Shown: one piece after another, positions 47,701-58,937 of the stretch | Numbering within the stretch: the stretch's first letter is position 1 | Layout: each line of letters begins with the position of its first letter | Assembly: GCF_000002235.5 (NCBI RefSeq) | Contig: NW_022145558.1 | Location: 1,362,501-1,426,500 of the forward strand | Direction: 5' to 3' | Origin: Strongylocentrotus purpuratus | Taxonomy: Eukaryota > Echinodermata > Echinoidea > Camarodonta > Strongylocentrotidae | Length of the DNA stretch: 64,000 nucleotides | Made by a program: the position numbers and the translations under genes | Notes under the pieces: generated by a model | The model's input: only the letters and a program-made list of their open reading frames with translations | The model's database searches: none | Told to the model about the DNA's origin: nothing

Positions 47701-50700
47701 TTTTCCCTCTCCCGAGCGAAGCTCGGAAGCTTTGACTTTTCATTAAATTTGTAGAAAAAGTAGACGATTCGTTCACCGTTTTCGATTCTTAAAGCCCTAT
47801 TTATGTGAATTCGGTTACCCCCTTCCCGCGCGAAGCGCGAAAAAGCTTAGACGTTTGATTTAATTATTAGAGAAAGTAGACGATTTGCTGTACCGTGCTC
47901 GACTCTCTTAGTCCTTGTCTTAATTCAGTTTCTCCCCCTCATGCGCAAAGCGCGGAAGCTTTGACGTTTCATAAGTTAAGATTTGAGAAAAAGCAGGCGT
48001 TTGGGTGTACTGTTCTCGACTGTTTATCCTTGTCTGAATTCAGTTTCTCCCCCTCCCACGCAAAGCGCGAAAGCTTTGACGTTTCATTAAATTATGAGAA
48101 AAAGCAGACGTTTGGGTGTACTGTTCTCGACTCTTAATCCTTATCTGGATTCAGTTCTCCACCTCCCGCGCAAAGCGCTGAAATTTTGGCCTTTCATTAA
48201 ATTAATATAATAAGAAGACAATTTATTGTACCGTTCTCGACATTAAATCCTTGTCTGAATTCAGTTTCTCCCCCTCCCGCGCAAAACGCGGAAGCTTTGA
48301 CGTTTCATAAAGTTATGAGAAAAAGCAGACGTTTGGGTGTACTGTTCTCGACTTTTAATCCTTATCTGGATTTAATTCTCCCCATCTCGCGCGAAGCGTG
48401 AAAGTTTTTGCGTTTTATTTAATTATGAGAGAAAGAAGACGAATTGCTGTACCGTGCTCGACTCCCTTAGTCCTTGTCTTAATTCAGTTTCTCCCCCTCC
48501 CGCGCAAAGCGCGGAAGCTTTGACGTTTCATTAAATTATAAGAAAAAGCAGACGTTTGGGTGTACTATTATCGACTGTTAATCGTTGTCTGAATTCAATT
48601 TCTCCCCCTCCCGCGCAAAGTGCCGAAGCTTTGACGTTTCATAAAGTTATGAGAAAAAGTAGACGTTCGGGTGTACCGTTCTCGACTGTTATTCCTTATC
48701 TGGATTCAGTTCTCCCCCTCCCGCGCGAAGCGCGAAAGTTTTGGCGTTTTAATAAATTATTGGAGAAAGTAGACGATTCGTCGAACCGTGCTCGACTCTC
48801 TTAATCTTTGTTTGAATTCAGTTTCTTCCTCTCCTTTGACATTTCATTACATTTTTAGAGAAAGTAGACGATTCGTTGCATCGTTTTCGATTCTTAAAGC
48901 CCTATTTATCTAATTTAGTTCTCCCCCTCCCGCGTGAAGCGCGGAAGTTTTGGCGTTTCATTAAATTATTATAAAAAGAAGACGATTTGCTGTACCGTTC
49001 TCGACTGTTAATCCTTGTCTGAATAAAGTTTCTCCCCCTCCCGCGCAAAGCCCGGAAGCTTTGACGTTTCATAAAGTTATGAGAAAAAGCAGACGTTCGG
49101 GTGTACTGTTCTCGACTCTTAATCCTTATCTGGATTCAGTTTTCCCCCTCCCGCGCGAAGTGCGAAAGGTATGGCGTTTCATTTAATTATTAGATAAAGT
49201 AGACGATTGCTGTACCGTGCTGGACTCTCTCAGTTGTTGTCTGAATTCAGTTTCTTCCCCTCCTGCGCAAAGCGCGGAAGCTTTGACGTTTCATTAAATT
49301 ATGAGAAAAAGCAGACGTTTGGGTGAATTGTTTTCGACTGTTTATCCTTGTCTGAATTCAGTTTCTCCCCCTCCCACACAAAGCGCGAAAGCTTTGACGT
49401 TTCATTAAATTATGAGAAAAAGCAGACGTTTGGGTGTACTGTTCTCGACTCTTAATCCTTATTTGGATTCAGTTCTCCACCTCCCGCGCAAAGCGCTGAA
49501 ATTTTGGCGTTTCATTAAATTAATATAATAAGAAGACAATTTATTGTACCGTTCTCGACATTAAATCCTTGTCTGAATTCAGTTTCTCCCCCTCCCGCGC
49601 AAAACGCGGAAGCTTTGACGTTACATAAAGTTATGAGAAAAAGCAGACGTTTGGGTGTACTGTTCTCGACTTTTAATCCTTATCTGGATTTAATTCTCCC
49701 CATCTCGCGCGAAGCGTGAAAGTTTTTGCGTTTTATTTAATTATGAGAGAAAGAAGACGAATTGCTGTACCGTGCTCGACTCTCTTAGTCCTTGTCTTAA
49801 TTCAGTTTCTCCCCCTCCCGCGCTAAGCGCGGAAGCTTTGACGTTTCATTAAATTATAAGAAAAAGCAGACGTTTGGGTGTACTGTTATCGACTGTTAAT
49901 CGTTGTCTGAATTCAGTTTCTCCCCCTCCCGCGCAAAGTGCGGAAGCTTTGACGTTTCATAAAGTTATGAGAAAAAGTAGACGTTCGGGTATAGCGTTCT
50001 CGACTATTATTCCTTATCTGGATTCAGTTCTCCCTCTCCCGCGCGAAGCGCGAAAGTTTTGGCGTTTTAATAAATTATTGGAGAAAGTAGACGATTCGTC
50101 GAACCCTGCTCGACTCTCTTAATCCTTGTTTGAATTCAGTTTCTTCCTCTCCTTTGACATTTCATTACATTTTTAGAAAAAGTAGACGATTCGTTGCATC
50201 GTTTTTGATTCTTAAAGCCCTATTTATCTAAATTCAGTTCCCCCATGTCGCTCGAAGCGCGAAAGTTTTTCGATTCTTAAAGCCCTATTTACCTAAATTC
50301 AGTTACCCCCTTCCCGCGCGAAGCGCGAAAAAGCTTAGACTTTTGATTTAATTATTAGAGAAAGTAGACGATTTGCTGTACTGTTCCCGACTGTTAATCC
50401 TTGACTAAATTCAGTTTCTCCCCCTCCCGCGCAAAGCGCGGAAGCTTTGACGTTTCATAAAATTATAAGAAAAAGCAGACGTTTGGGTGTACTGTTCTCG
50501 ACTCTTAATCCTTGTCTGAATTCAGTTTCTGCCTCTCCCGCGCAAATCGCGGAAGCTTTGACGTTTCATAAAGTTATGAGAAAAAGCAGACGTTTGGGTG
50601 TACTTTTCTCGACTTTTAATCCTTATCTGGATTCAGTTCTCCCCATCTCGAAATTTTTTGCGTTTTATTTAATTATGAGAGAAAGAAGACGAATTGCTGT

Positions 50701-53700
50701 ACCGTGCTCGACTGTCTTAGTCTTTGTCTTAATTCAGTTTCTCCCCCTCCCGCGCAACGCGCGGAAGCTTTGACGTTTAATCAAATTATGAGAAAAAGTA
50801 GACGTTCGGGTGTACTGTTCTCGACTCTTAATCCTTATCTGGATTCAGTTCTCCCCATTTTGCGCGAAGCGCGAAAGTTTTCGCGTTTTATTAAATTATT
50901 AGAGGAAGTAGACGATTCGTTGAACCGTGCTCGACTCTTTTAATCCTTGTTTGAATTCAGTTTTTCCCTCTCCCGAGCGAAGCTCGGAAGCTTTGACTTT
51001 TCATTAAATTTGTAGAAAAAGTAGACGATTCGTTCACCGTTTTCGATTCTTAAAGCCCTATTTATATGAATTCGGTTACCCCCTTCCCGCGCGAAGCGCG
51101 AAAAAGCTTAGACGTTTGATTTAATTATTAGAGAAAGTAGACGATTTGCTGTACCGTGCTCGACTCTCTTAGTCCTTGTCTTAATTCAGTTTCTCCCCCT
51201 CATGCGCAAAGCGCGGAAGCTTTGACGTTTCATAAGTTAAGATTTGAGAAAAAGCAGGCGTTTGGGTGTACTGTTCTCGACTGTTTATCCTTGTCTGAAT
51301 TCAGTTTCTCCCCCTCCCACGCAAAGCGCGAAAGCTTTGACGTTTCATTAAATTATGAGAAAAAGCAGACGTTTGGGTGTACTGTTCTCGACTCTTAATC
51401 CTTATCTGGATTCAGTTCTCCACCTCCCGCGCAAAGCGCTGAAATTTTGGCCTTTCATTAAATTAATATAATAAGAAGACAATTTATTGTACCGTTCTCG
51501 ACATTAAATCCTTGTCTGAATTCAGTTTCTCCCCCTCCCGCGCAAAACGCGGAAGCTTTGACGTTTCATAAAGTTATGAGAAAAAGCAGACGTTTGGGTG
51601 TACTGTTCTCGACTTTTAATCCTTATCTGGATTTAATTCTCCCCATCTCGCGCGAAGCGTGAAAGTTTTTGCGTTTTATTTAATTATGAGAGAAAGAAGA
51701 CGAATTGCTGTACCGTGCTCGACTCCCTTAGTCCTTGTCTTAATTCAGTTTCTCCCCCTCCCGCGCAAAGCGCGGAAGCTTTGACGTTTCATTAAATTAT
51801 AAGAAAAAGCAGACGTTTGGGTGTACTGTTATCGACTGTTAATCGTTGTCTGAATTCAATTTCTCCCCCTCCCGCGCAAAGTGCCGAAGCTTTGACGTTT
51901 CATAAAGTTATGAGAAAAAGTAGACGTTCGGGTGTACCGTTCTCGACTGTTATTCCTTATCTGGATTCAGTTCTCCCCCTCCCGCGCGAAGCGCGAAAGT
52001 TTTGGCGTTTTAATAAATTATTGGAGAAAGTAGACGATTCGTCGAACCGTGCTCGACTCTCTTAATCTTTGTTTGAATTCAGTTTCTTCCTCTCCTTTGA
52101 CATTTCATTACATTTTTAGAGAAAGTAGACGATTCGTTGCATCGTTTTCGATTCTTAAAGCCCTATTTATCTAATTTAGTTCTCCCCCTCCCGCGTGAAG
52201 CGCGGAAGTTTTGGCGTTTCATTAAATTATTATAAAAAGAAGACGATTTGCTGTACCGTTCTCGACTGTTAATCCTTGTCTGAATAAAGTTTCTCCCCCT
52301 CCCGCGCAAAGCCCGGAAGCTTTGACGTTTCATAAAGTTATGAGAAAAAGCAGACGTTCGGGTGTACTGTTCTCGACTCTTAATCCTTATCTGGATTCAG
52401 TTTTCCCCCTCCCGCGCGAAGTGCGAAAGGTATGGCGTTTCATTTAATTATTAGATAAAGTAGACGATTGCTGTACCGTGCTGGACTCTCTCAGTTGTTG
52501 TCTGAATTCAGTTTCTTCCCCTCCTGCGCAAAGCGCGGAAGCTTTGACGTTTCATTAAATTATGAGAAAAAGCAGACGTTTGGGTGAATTGTTTTCGACT
52601 GTTTATCCTTGTCTGAATTCAGTTTCTCCCCCTCCCACACAAAGCGCGAAAGCTTTGACGTTTCATTAAATTATGAGAAAAAGCAGACGTTTGGGTGTAC
52701 TGTTCTCGACTCTTAATCCTTATTTGGATTCAGTTCTCCACCTCCCGCGCAAAGCGCTGAAATTTTGGCGTTTCATTAAATTAATATAATAAGAAGACAA
52801 TTTATTGTACCGTTCTCGACATTAAATCCTTGTCTGAATTCAGTTTCTCCCCCTCCCGCGCAAAACGCGGAAGCTTTGACGTTACATAAAGTTATGAGAA
52901 AAAGCAGACGTTTGGGTGTACTGTTCTCGACTTTTAATCCTTATCTGGATTTAATTCTCCCCATCTCGCGCGAAGCGTGAAAGTTTTTGCGTTTTATTTA
53001 ATTATGAGAGAAAGAAGACGAATTGCTGTACCGTGCTCGACTCTCTTAGTCCTTGTCTTAATTCAGTTTCTCCCCCTCCCGCGCTAAGCGCGGAAGCTTT
53101 GACGTTTCATTAAATTATAAGAAAAAGCAGACGTTTGGGTGTACTGTTATCGACTGTTAATCGTTGTCTGAATTCAGTTTCTCCCCCTCCCGCGCAAAGT
53201 GCGGAAGCTTTGACGTTTCATAAAGTTATGAGAAAAAGTAGACGTTCGGGTATAGCGTTCTCGACTATTATTCCTTATCTGGATTCAGTTCTCCCTCTCC
53301 CGCGCGAAGCGCGAAAGTTTTGGCGTTTTAATAAATTATTGGAGAAAGTAGACGATTCGTCGAACCCTGCTCGACTCTCTTAATCCTTGTTTGAATTCAG
53401 TTTCTTCCTCTCCTTTGACATTTCATTACATTTTTAGAAAAAGTAGACGATTCGTTGCATCGTTTTTGATTCTTAAAGCCCTATTTATCTAAATTCAGTT
53501 CCCCCATGTCGCTCGAAGCGCGAAAGTTTTTCGATTCTTAAAGCCCTATTTACCTAAATTCAGTTACCCCCTTCCCGCGCGAAGCGCGAAAAAGCTTAGA
53601 CTTTTGATTTAATTATTAGAGAAAGTAGACGATTTGCTGTACTGTTCCCGACTGTTAATCCTTGACTGAATTCAGTTTCTCCCCCTCCCGCGCAAAGCGC

Positions 53701-54537
53701 GGAAGCTTTGACGTTTCATAAAATTATAAGAAAAAGCAGACGTTTGGGTGTACTGTTCTCGACTCTTAATCCTTGTCTGAATTCAGTTTCTGCCTCTCCC
53801 GCGCAAAGCGCGGAAGCTTTGACGTTTCATAAAGTTATGAGAAAAAGCAGACGTTTGGGTGTACTTTTCTCGACTTTTAATCCTTATCTGGATTCAGTTC
53901 TCCCCATCTCGAAATTTTTTGCGTTTTATTTAATTATGAGAGAAAGAAGACGAATTGCTGTACCGTGCTCGACTGTCTTAGTCTTTGTCTTAATTCAGTT
54001 TCTCCCCCTCCCGCGCAACGCGCGGAAGCTTTGACGTTTAATCAAATTATGAGAAAAAGTAGACGTTCGGGTGTACTGTTCTCGACTCTTAATCCTTATC
54101 TGGATTCAGTTCTCCCCATTTTGCGCGAAGCGCGAAAGTTTTCGCGTTTTATTAAATTATTAGAGGAAGTAGACGATTCGTTGAACCGTGCTCGACTCTT
54201 TTAATCCTTGTTTGAATTCAGTTTTTCCCTCTCCCGAGCGAAGCTCGGAAGCTTTGACTTTTCATTAAATTTGTAGAAAAAGTAGACGATTCGTTCACCG
54301 TTTTCGATTCTTAAAGCCCTTTTTATGTGAATTCGGTTACCCCCTTCCCGCGCGAAGCGCGAAAAAGCTTAGACGTTTGATTTAATTATTAGAGAAAGTA
54401 GACGATTTGCTGTACCGTGCTCGACTCTCTTAGTCCTTGTCTTAATTCAGTTTCTCCCCCTCATGCGCAAAGCGCGGAAGCTTTGACGTTTCATAAGTTA
54501 AGATTTGAGAAAAAGCAGGCGTTTGGGTGTACTGTTC
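44755..54537 (+). repeat. higher-order tandem repeat, 3 x 3261 bp
   Basis: There are three adjacent copies, 44755-48015, 48016-51276 and 51277-54537. Matching points 45295/48556/51817, 46613/49874/53135 and 47186/50447/53708 are exactly 3261 bp apart. Each copy contains an older internal duplication of 12 units (1318 bp, for example 45295 and 46613). The three copies differ by only scattered single bases and no length changes that I saw, which points to very recent amplification or ongoing homogenisation. Confidence 0.95.
47709..47723 (+). repeat. satellite hairpin with a compensatory change
   Basis: Here the unit reads CCGAGCGAAGCTCGG instead of CCGCGC-GAA-GCGCGG. Both arms changed together and the stem stays perfect. 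The same form recurs in the other two 3261-bp copies near 50970 and 54231, so it counts as one event. Confidence 0.85.
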
Positions 54538-55327
54538 TCGACTCTTAATCCTTATCTGGAACCAGTTCTCCCCATCTCGCGCAAAGCGCGAAAGTTTTGG
54601 CGTTTCATTAAATTATTAGAGAAAGTAGACGATTCGTTGAACCGTGATCGACTCTCTTAATCCTTGTTTGAATTCAGTTTCTCCCTCTCCTTTGACATTT
54701 CATTAAATTTTAAGAGAAAGTAGACGATTCATTGAACCGTGCTCGACTCTCTTAATCCTTGTTTGAATTCAGTTTCTCCCTCTCCTTTGACATTTCATTA
54801 CATTTTTAGAGAAAGTAGACGATTCGTTGCACCGTTTTCGATTCTTAAAGCTCTATTTATCTGAATGAATTCCCCCTCCCACTCGAATCGCGGAAGTTTT
54901 GACGTTTCATTAAATTATTAGAGAAAGCAAATGATTGAGTGTACTGTTCTCGACTCTTTATTCTTGTCTGAATTCAGTTTCCCCCTTCCTGTGCGAAGCG
55001 CGAAACACACTAGTCGTTTGATTTAATTATTAGAGAAAGCAAACGATTCATTGCACCGTTTTCGACTCCTATGAAGCCCTATTTTATTCTGAATTCAGTT
55101 TTCCCCTCTCGCGCGAATGCGTGGAAGCTGTGACGTTTCCTTAAATTATTAGAGAAAGCAGACGATTTGTTGTACCGCTTTCGACTTTTAATAAGCCCAT
55201 TTATCTTAATTCAGTTTCCCCCTCTCGCGCAAAGCGCGGAATTTTTGGCGTTTTAAAATATAGAGAAAGGTAGACGATTCGTTGTACCGTTGTTGACTAT
55301 TAATCGTTGTTTGAATTTAGTTTCCCC
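54538..55327 (+). repeat. degraded right edge of the satellite
   Basis: About seven units show rising divergence and changed hairpins (for example CTCGCGCGAATGCGTGG near 55101). The repeat ends within TTTAGTTTCCCCG. Confidence 0.85.
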
Positions 55328-55619
55328 GAAAATTTTAAACCGTTGATTTCTTCAGCTGATATTATAGGAAAGTGAAACTTTGAGAAAATACAAGTATTGT
55401 AGTTGTAGTCACTCTTGAAGTCGTCACAGCGGATAAAAAGTCACAGTTGGTAGGAAAATTTTTTTTGGCCGACCAACAATATACATCTCACCGACTTCAA
55501 ACTTCAGCATCGATATAGTACACGAGGATCGAGCAAGAATACCGACACAACTGACCTGACACAGCAATATATTTACCCGTGTCTTTCTTGCTCCCTTGAC
55601 GAGACGACTCCACCCAACA
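55328..55619. other. non-repeated junction DNA after the satellite
   Basis: No gene is seen. An open frame on the minus strand (55424-55648) has no recognisable features. The segment separates the last satellite unit from the pyrimidine tract. Confidence 0.5.
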
Positions 55620-55951
55620 ACCCCCTTCTCTCTTTTTCTCCCACTCATCCTATTTCAGGCTCCTACCTCCTCTCTCTCTCCTCTCTTTCATCCCCCGTTT
55701 CTTTTGTTTCCCTTTTCTCGTTTTCTTCTTTTTTTCCCTTTCTTTCTTTTCTTTCTTTTCCTTTCTTTCCTCTCCTCCCTCTTTTTCTTTTTTCTCTTTC
55801 TTTCTTCTCTTTTCTTTCCTTTCTTTTCCATTCTTTCCTTTCTTTTTCTTTCTTACTTTTTATTTCCTTTTCTCTTTTTCTTTCCTTTCCTCTTTTTCTT
55901 TCCTTTCCCATTCCCTCTCTTTTTTTCCTTCTCCCTTTTCTCTTTTTTCCC
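55620..55951 (+). repeat. polypyrimidine tract of about 330 bp
   Basis: It is almost all C and T on the plus strand, rich in CTTTC and CCTTT steps. The open frames across it on both strands encode only Phe/Leu/Ser or Lys/Arg/Glu repeats and are not genes. A shorter pyrimidine-rich tract also follows the satellite units in the element at 62326-63028. Confidence 0.9.
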
Positions 55952-55989
55952 GACGGCAGCTCAATTTTACCGACAATATCCTGACAGGC

Positions 55990-56006
55990 GGGGGTGTCGC
56001 ACCCCC
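55990..56006 (+). repeat. GC hairpin followed by CTAG
   Basis: GGGGGTG-TCG-CACCCCC is a perfect 7-bp stem. About 11-12 bases later comes CTAG followed by T. A short GC hairpin just before CTRR-T is the known 3' end of Helitron-type elements. No matching 5' end is visible, so this is suggestive only. Confidence 0.4.
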
Positions 56007-56007
56007 C

Positions 56008-56528
56008 TTTGACACTCTAGTGTTTAAACATTCTGTCCTTTTGTAGATACGGATTTAATGAGACTCTTTAGACAATTCCACTCCTCATTTATGATTTTGA
56101 TACCAAAATTTAATTTCAGCTATCAAGGAAGGGCCTTTTCCTTACAGTCAAATATTGTCTTTAGCCAACTTAATTGTACCTAATAAGGATGGTTTAATAT
56201 TCATAAATGGTAATTATTTTCTTCAACACATTGATGGTGTATGGCTACTTCGTTGGAAGAGCCCAATCGGTTCCTCTATAGTTGGACGTAGGAGAGTTAG
56301 AAGTGTTTGTTCCTGCGTGAGCATTTATTCCATCCAATCCCTTAATTTGAGGTCAATTGTAAGTCTTTATTATTGATTAGTCAATTGTAAAGTTTGATGT
56401 GGTGGGAGTACTTATCCTTTAATTTATTCTAAAAATGTTTTTGTTGTACTTGTTCATCAGGGCGGGGTATGTTATCGGAGGATAACGAGATGGCTAATTT
56501 ATAATTTCATTATGACGATGGTCTAATT
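56008..56528. other. A+T-rich DNA without a clear gene
   Basis: An open frame of 73 codons (56155-56376) has no start context, domain or neighbour that supports it. It begins near a possible splice acceptor (TTTCAG at 56115-56120), so a fragment of an exon or an old element cannot be excluded. Confidence 0.4.
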
Positions 56529-56581
56529 CAGGCGCGGATCCACGGGGGGGGGGGGGGGCCCGACGGGCCCGGCCCCCCCCC

Positions 56582-56645
56582 CCCCGAAAAAAAAGGAAAG
56601 GAAAGAAAAGGAAAGGAAAGGAAAGGAAAAGGGAAGAAAGAAGGG
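56582..56645 (+). repeat. purine (GGAAA) tract
   Basis: A run of GAAAGGAAAGG type near the left end of the hAT-like element. The opposite-strand frame rich in Leu/Phe/Pro at 56494-56682 is an artefact of it. Confidence 0.85.
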
Positions 56646-57594
56646 CTAAAACACGAGTTAGGAGTGGACCCAGGGCCCTCACCTATCCGTATATAGGCCA
56701 AGCTCCCGCGGTTCAGCTGGACATGAGCCGAGCTTTGGGTTGTTTTCAGGTCAAAACTAGCCCTAATTCGTGTTTTAGGCCTATATAATTATGATAGAAA
56801 CAAAATGCCGATGATCTCTCTACACTAGGGCGTACAAGGTACAACGTTCAAAAGTATTTCAGGACTCGGTTACCTTCAGGTCCATCTGTCAAATCATCAT
56901 GCAGTTACACAGTGTACAGGGTCGGCGGTATGGCGGGGCTCGAGCCCCCCCCCCTCTTATTTGAAAAGGTATTTTAAAGAGAAATAGAAAGAAACCAACC
57001 AAGGGCAAGGCCCCGGAAAAAACTCTTTTTTCCTGCAAAATGCGAGACCACATATTTTATCTACATAAAGCGCGACTTAGCAAACGTAATTAAGGAAAAA
57101 AGCACGAAAAAAAATAGCAAATGCGAAAAGTAAAAACACGGAGGCATCGTGAAGCATGTCGGCAAAGCTTCCAAATTCGGCAGTTCGCGGATTCATAAAA
57201 TTAGTTTCGTAAAAATGGTCGTAAAAGCCTGATTTATTCAGAAAATTACCCATTTTTATCGCCAGAATCTGGGTAAAAACACTGCATTCAAGTTGAACAA
57301 GTGCACAGAAGACGACCTGTCAGTCTAAATTTTTCTTTTTCAATCTGCCCATAATATTTATTATATGTAAATTATACTAAATAAAATTAGTCTCATGCAC
57401 ATCGTTTATTAGTGTCACAGATGTGTTGTTACTGTTACACTATATGGACAGATTGGATAGATGCGTAAATCATTAAAAATTAAAATCAGTATACGATGCG
57501 AAAAGGATTCTTCTCCAGCTTCCGGAAACCAACCTGGGATTTGTATTGTGTCCTCCAGGACGTAATTACTCACCTCTTTTGCAAAATGTGTGCG

Positions 57595-57835
57595 TGAGAT
57601 TTGGTTCTTTCTTATACGTGCCCCTTTTCATCTCCGATGAGTGCATGCCCTTATTAAAATTTGAGAGGTGCCCCCTTTAACTCTGTAATAAGTGCCCCTT
57701 TTCATCTCTGATTAGTGCCATTTTTCTTCTGAAAATTGCACTTTTTCCGTTGTCATAAGTGCCTATTTTCATCTCTGGTGAGTGCCCCTTATTAAGTGCG
57801 AGGAGTGCCCCATTTTCACCTCTGGTAATTCCCCT
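57595..57835 (+). repeat. degenerate 23-24-bp minisatellite
   Basis: About ten imperfect copies of AGTGCCCCTTTTCATCTCTG plus a few bases, such as those at 57690, 57759 and 57781. All run in the same direction. It is internal to the hAT-like element. Confidence 0.8.
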
Positions 57836-58063
57836 TTTTACTTTTTGCTCTTTTTCATTTCAAATAAAAAAACTTTTCTTTAATTTCACCCAAGTGTGGC
57901 TCGCTACGCTCGCTCGTATTTAAATTTGATATAATTATGGTTCATATTAAAGATCTTTTCAGTCTTTCAGGATTAGATTGTGCTCAAAACCCCATCAGGA
58001 TTTTGTTTCTTCTTCTTTATAAGATGTAATTTTTTTCACTGCGACCTCACAAATCCAAAAAAT

Positions 58064-58095
58064 TTTGCTCGCTCGCTTCGCTCGCTCGCAAAATT
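58064..58095 (+). repeat. GCTCGCTCGCTTCGC repeat
   Basis: GCTCGCTCGC occurs twice around TTC. A related GCTCGCTACGCTCGCTCG lies at 57899. Translated on the minus strand it gives the ASERSERAKF peptide that often appears in spurious gene predictions, so the frame at 58036-58278 is not called. Confidence 0.7.
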
Positions 58096-58772
58096 ATTCT
58101 TACCATCACAAACCAAATACAAAGTAAATGTGTGATGCTTGAACAGTATGGACCATGTTAAGAGAGAAACAGACATTAAAATCATTCCTGTAATCAGATT
58201 GTAGGGGTATATACCAATGTTTAAGAAAAAATGTAAATTTTCCCTTAGAAAGTGCCCTTTATTGTTGATGCCCCCCACACCCTTTGAATGACCTCATTTA
58301 CCCCTGGCCTGCTCAAACCTCCGAGCTTCCAGGGGCGACGCCCCCTGGACCCTACGCCAATTTACGCTACGCTCTACCTGTTCATAAATACTTTAGCCCC
58401 CCCCCCCCTACTTTGAAAAACGTTCACCGGGGCCTGATGTGAGGTATTTAAAGCTGCAGCCCGAATCAAGTTATTGCTGTCTGCCCATCACAACTGCTGC
58501 ACTAGTCTTGTACTGACTGATTTTGACAATCAAGTGATACCCGAGGTATTAGGAATCTGTACCGTGTCAATTGTGGTTGTCAACATTGTTGCAATTAAAG
58601 ATCTTGTTTTGAAATGAAATAAAAAGGATAAAAGATATACTTTATGGACTCTTGATCTTGATGAGGGAATCATTGCTGTGTTTAGTTTACATATATCAAT
58701 ATTAAACACCTAGAGGCAGCAGGGTACGTAGGATTTGTTCAAGGGGGGTTTTAACATTTTGAAATCGGGCCA

Positions 58773-58808
58773 AAAATTTCGCAACGACTCAGCCAGCCGC
58801 TGAATAAG

Positions 58809-58843
<35 letters not shown>

Positions 58844-58937
58844 AAGAGGACACTTTTATTTTTTGGTCCCCAAAAAATCGCAACGACTCAGCCGGCCGCT
58901 GAATAAGCGGGGGGGGGGGGGGTGGTAAGACGACATT
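58773..58937 (+). repeat. two copies of a 99-bp repeat ending in long G runs
   Basis: CGCAACGACTCAGCC(A/G)GCCG is followed by CTGAATAAGCGG and then G runs at 58810-58842 and 58909-58922, with a period of 99 bp. CCGCT-GAATA-AGCGG can form a hairpin just before each G run. The Pro-rich minus-strand frame here is an artefact. Confidence 0.85.

Larger units (their letters stand above)
13042..55327 (+). repeat. 110-bp satellite array, main block (about 42.3 kb)
   Basis: Head-to-tail units of 109-111 bp all run in the same direction, about 384 by length. A typical unit holds, in order, CAGTT(T)CTCCCCCTCCC, a GC hairpin such as CCGCGCAAAGCGCGG, AAGCTTTGACGTTTCATTAA, ATTATGAGAAAAAGCAGACG, TTTGGGTGTACTGTTCTCGA and CTCTTAATCCTTATCTGGAT. 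Several unit classes alternate: one reads GAAGACGATTTGCTGTACCG, one has TTACCCCCTTCCCGCGCGAA with AAAAAGCTTAGACG, and one shorter class lacks the hairpin. Divergence is low inside and rises after 54538, as expected at an array edge. A period near 111 leaves long stop-free stretches that look like 60-116-residue peptides with a 37-residue repeat. These are not treated as genes. Confidence 0.97.

Noticed and set aside
3830-54204. Dozens of 60-116-codon plus-strand frames with repeated peptides such as KSRRLGVLFSTLNPYLDSV
   Set aside because: They follow the satellite period of about 111 bp (37 codons). They start and stop wherever a unit gains or loses a base, and have no promoter, splice or codon evidence.
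13042-55327. CRISPR-like array of repeats and spacers
   Set aside because: Units are contiguous tandem copies without unique spacers, in a eukaryotic context.
55596-56012. 138-codon frame rich in Phe, Leu and Ser, and its Lys/Arg/Glu mirror on the minus strand
   Set aside because: Both are translations of a low-complexity pyrimidine tract.
58036-58278. 80-codon minus-strand frame ending with ASERSERAKFFGF
   Set aside because: The recognisable part is the translated GCTCGCTCGC repeat, a frequent source of false predictions.
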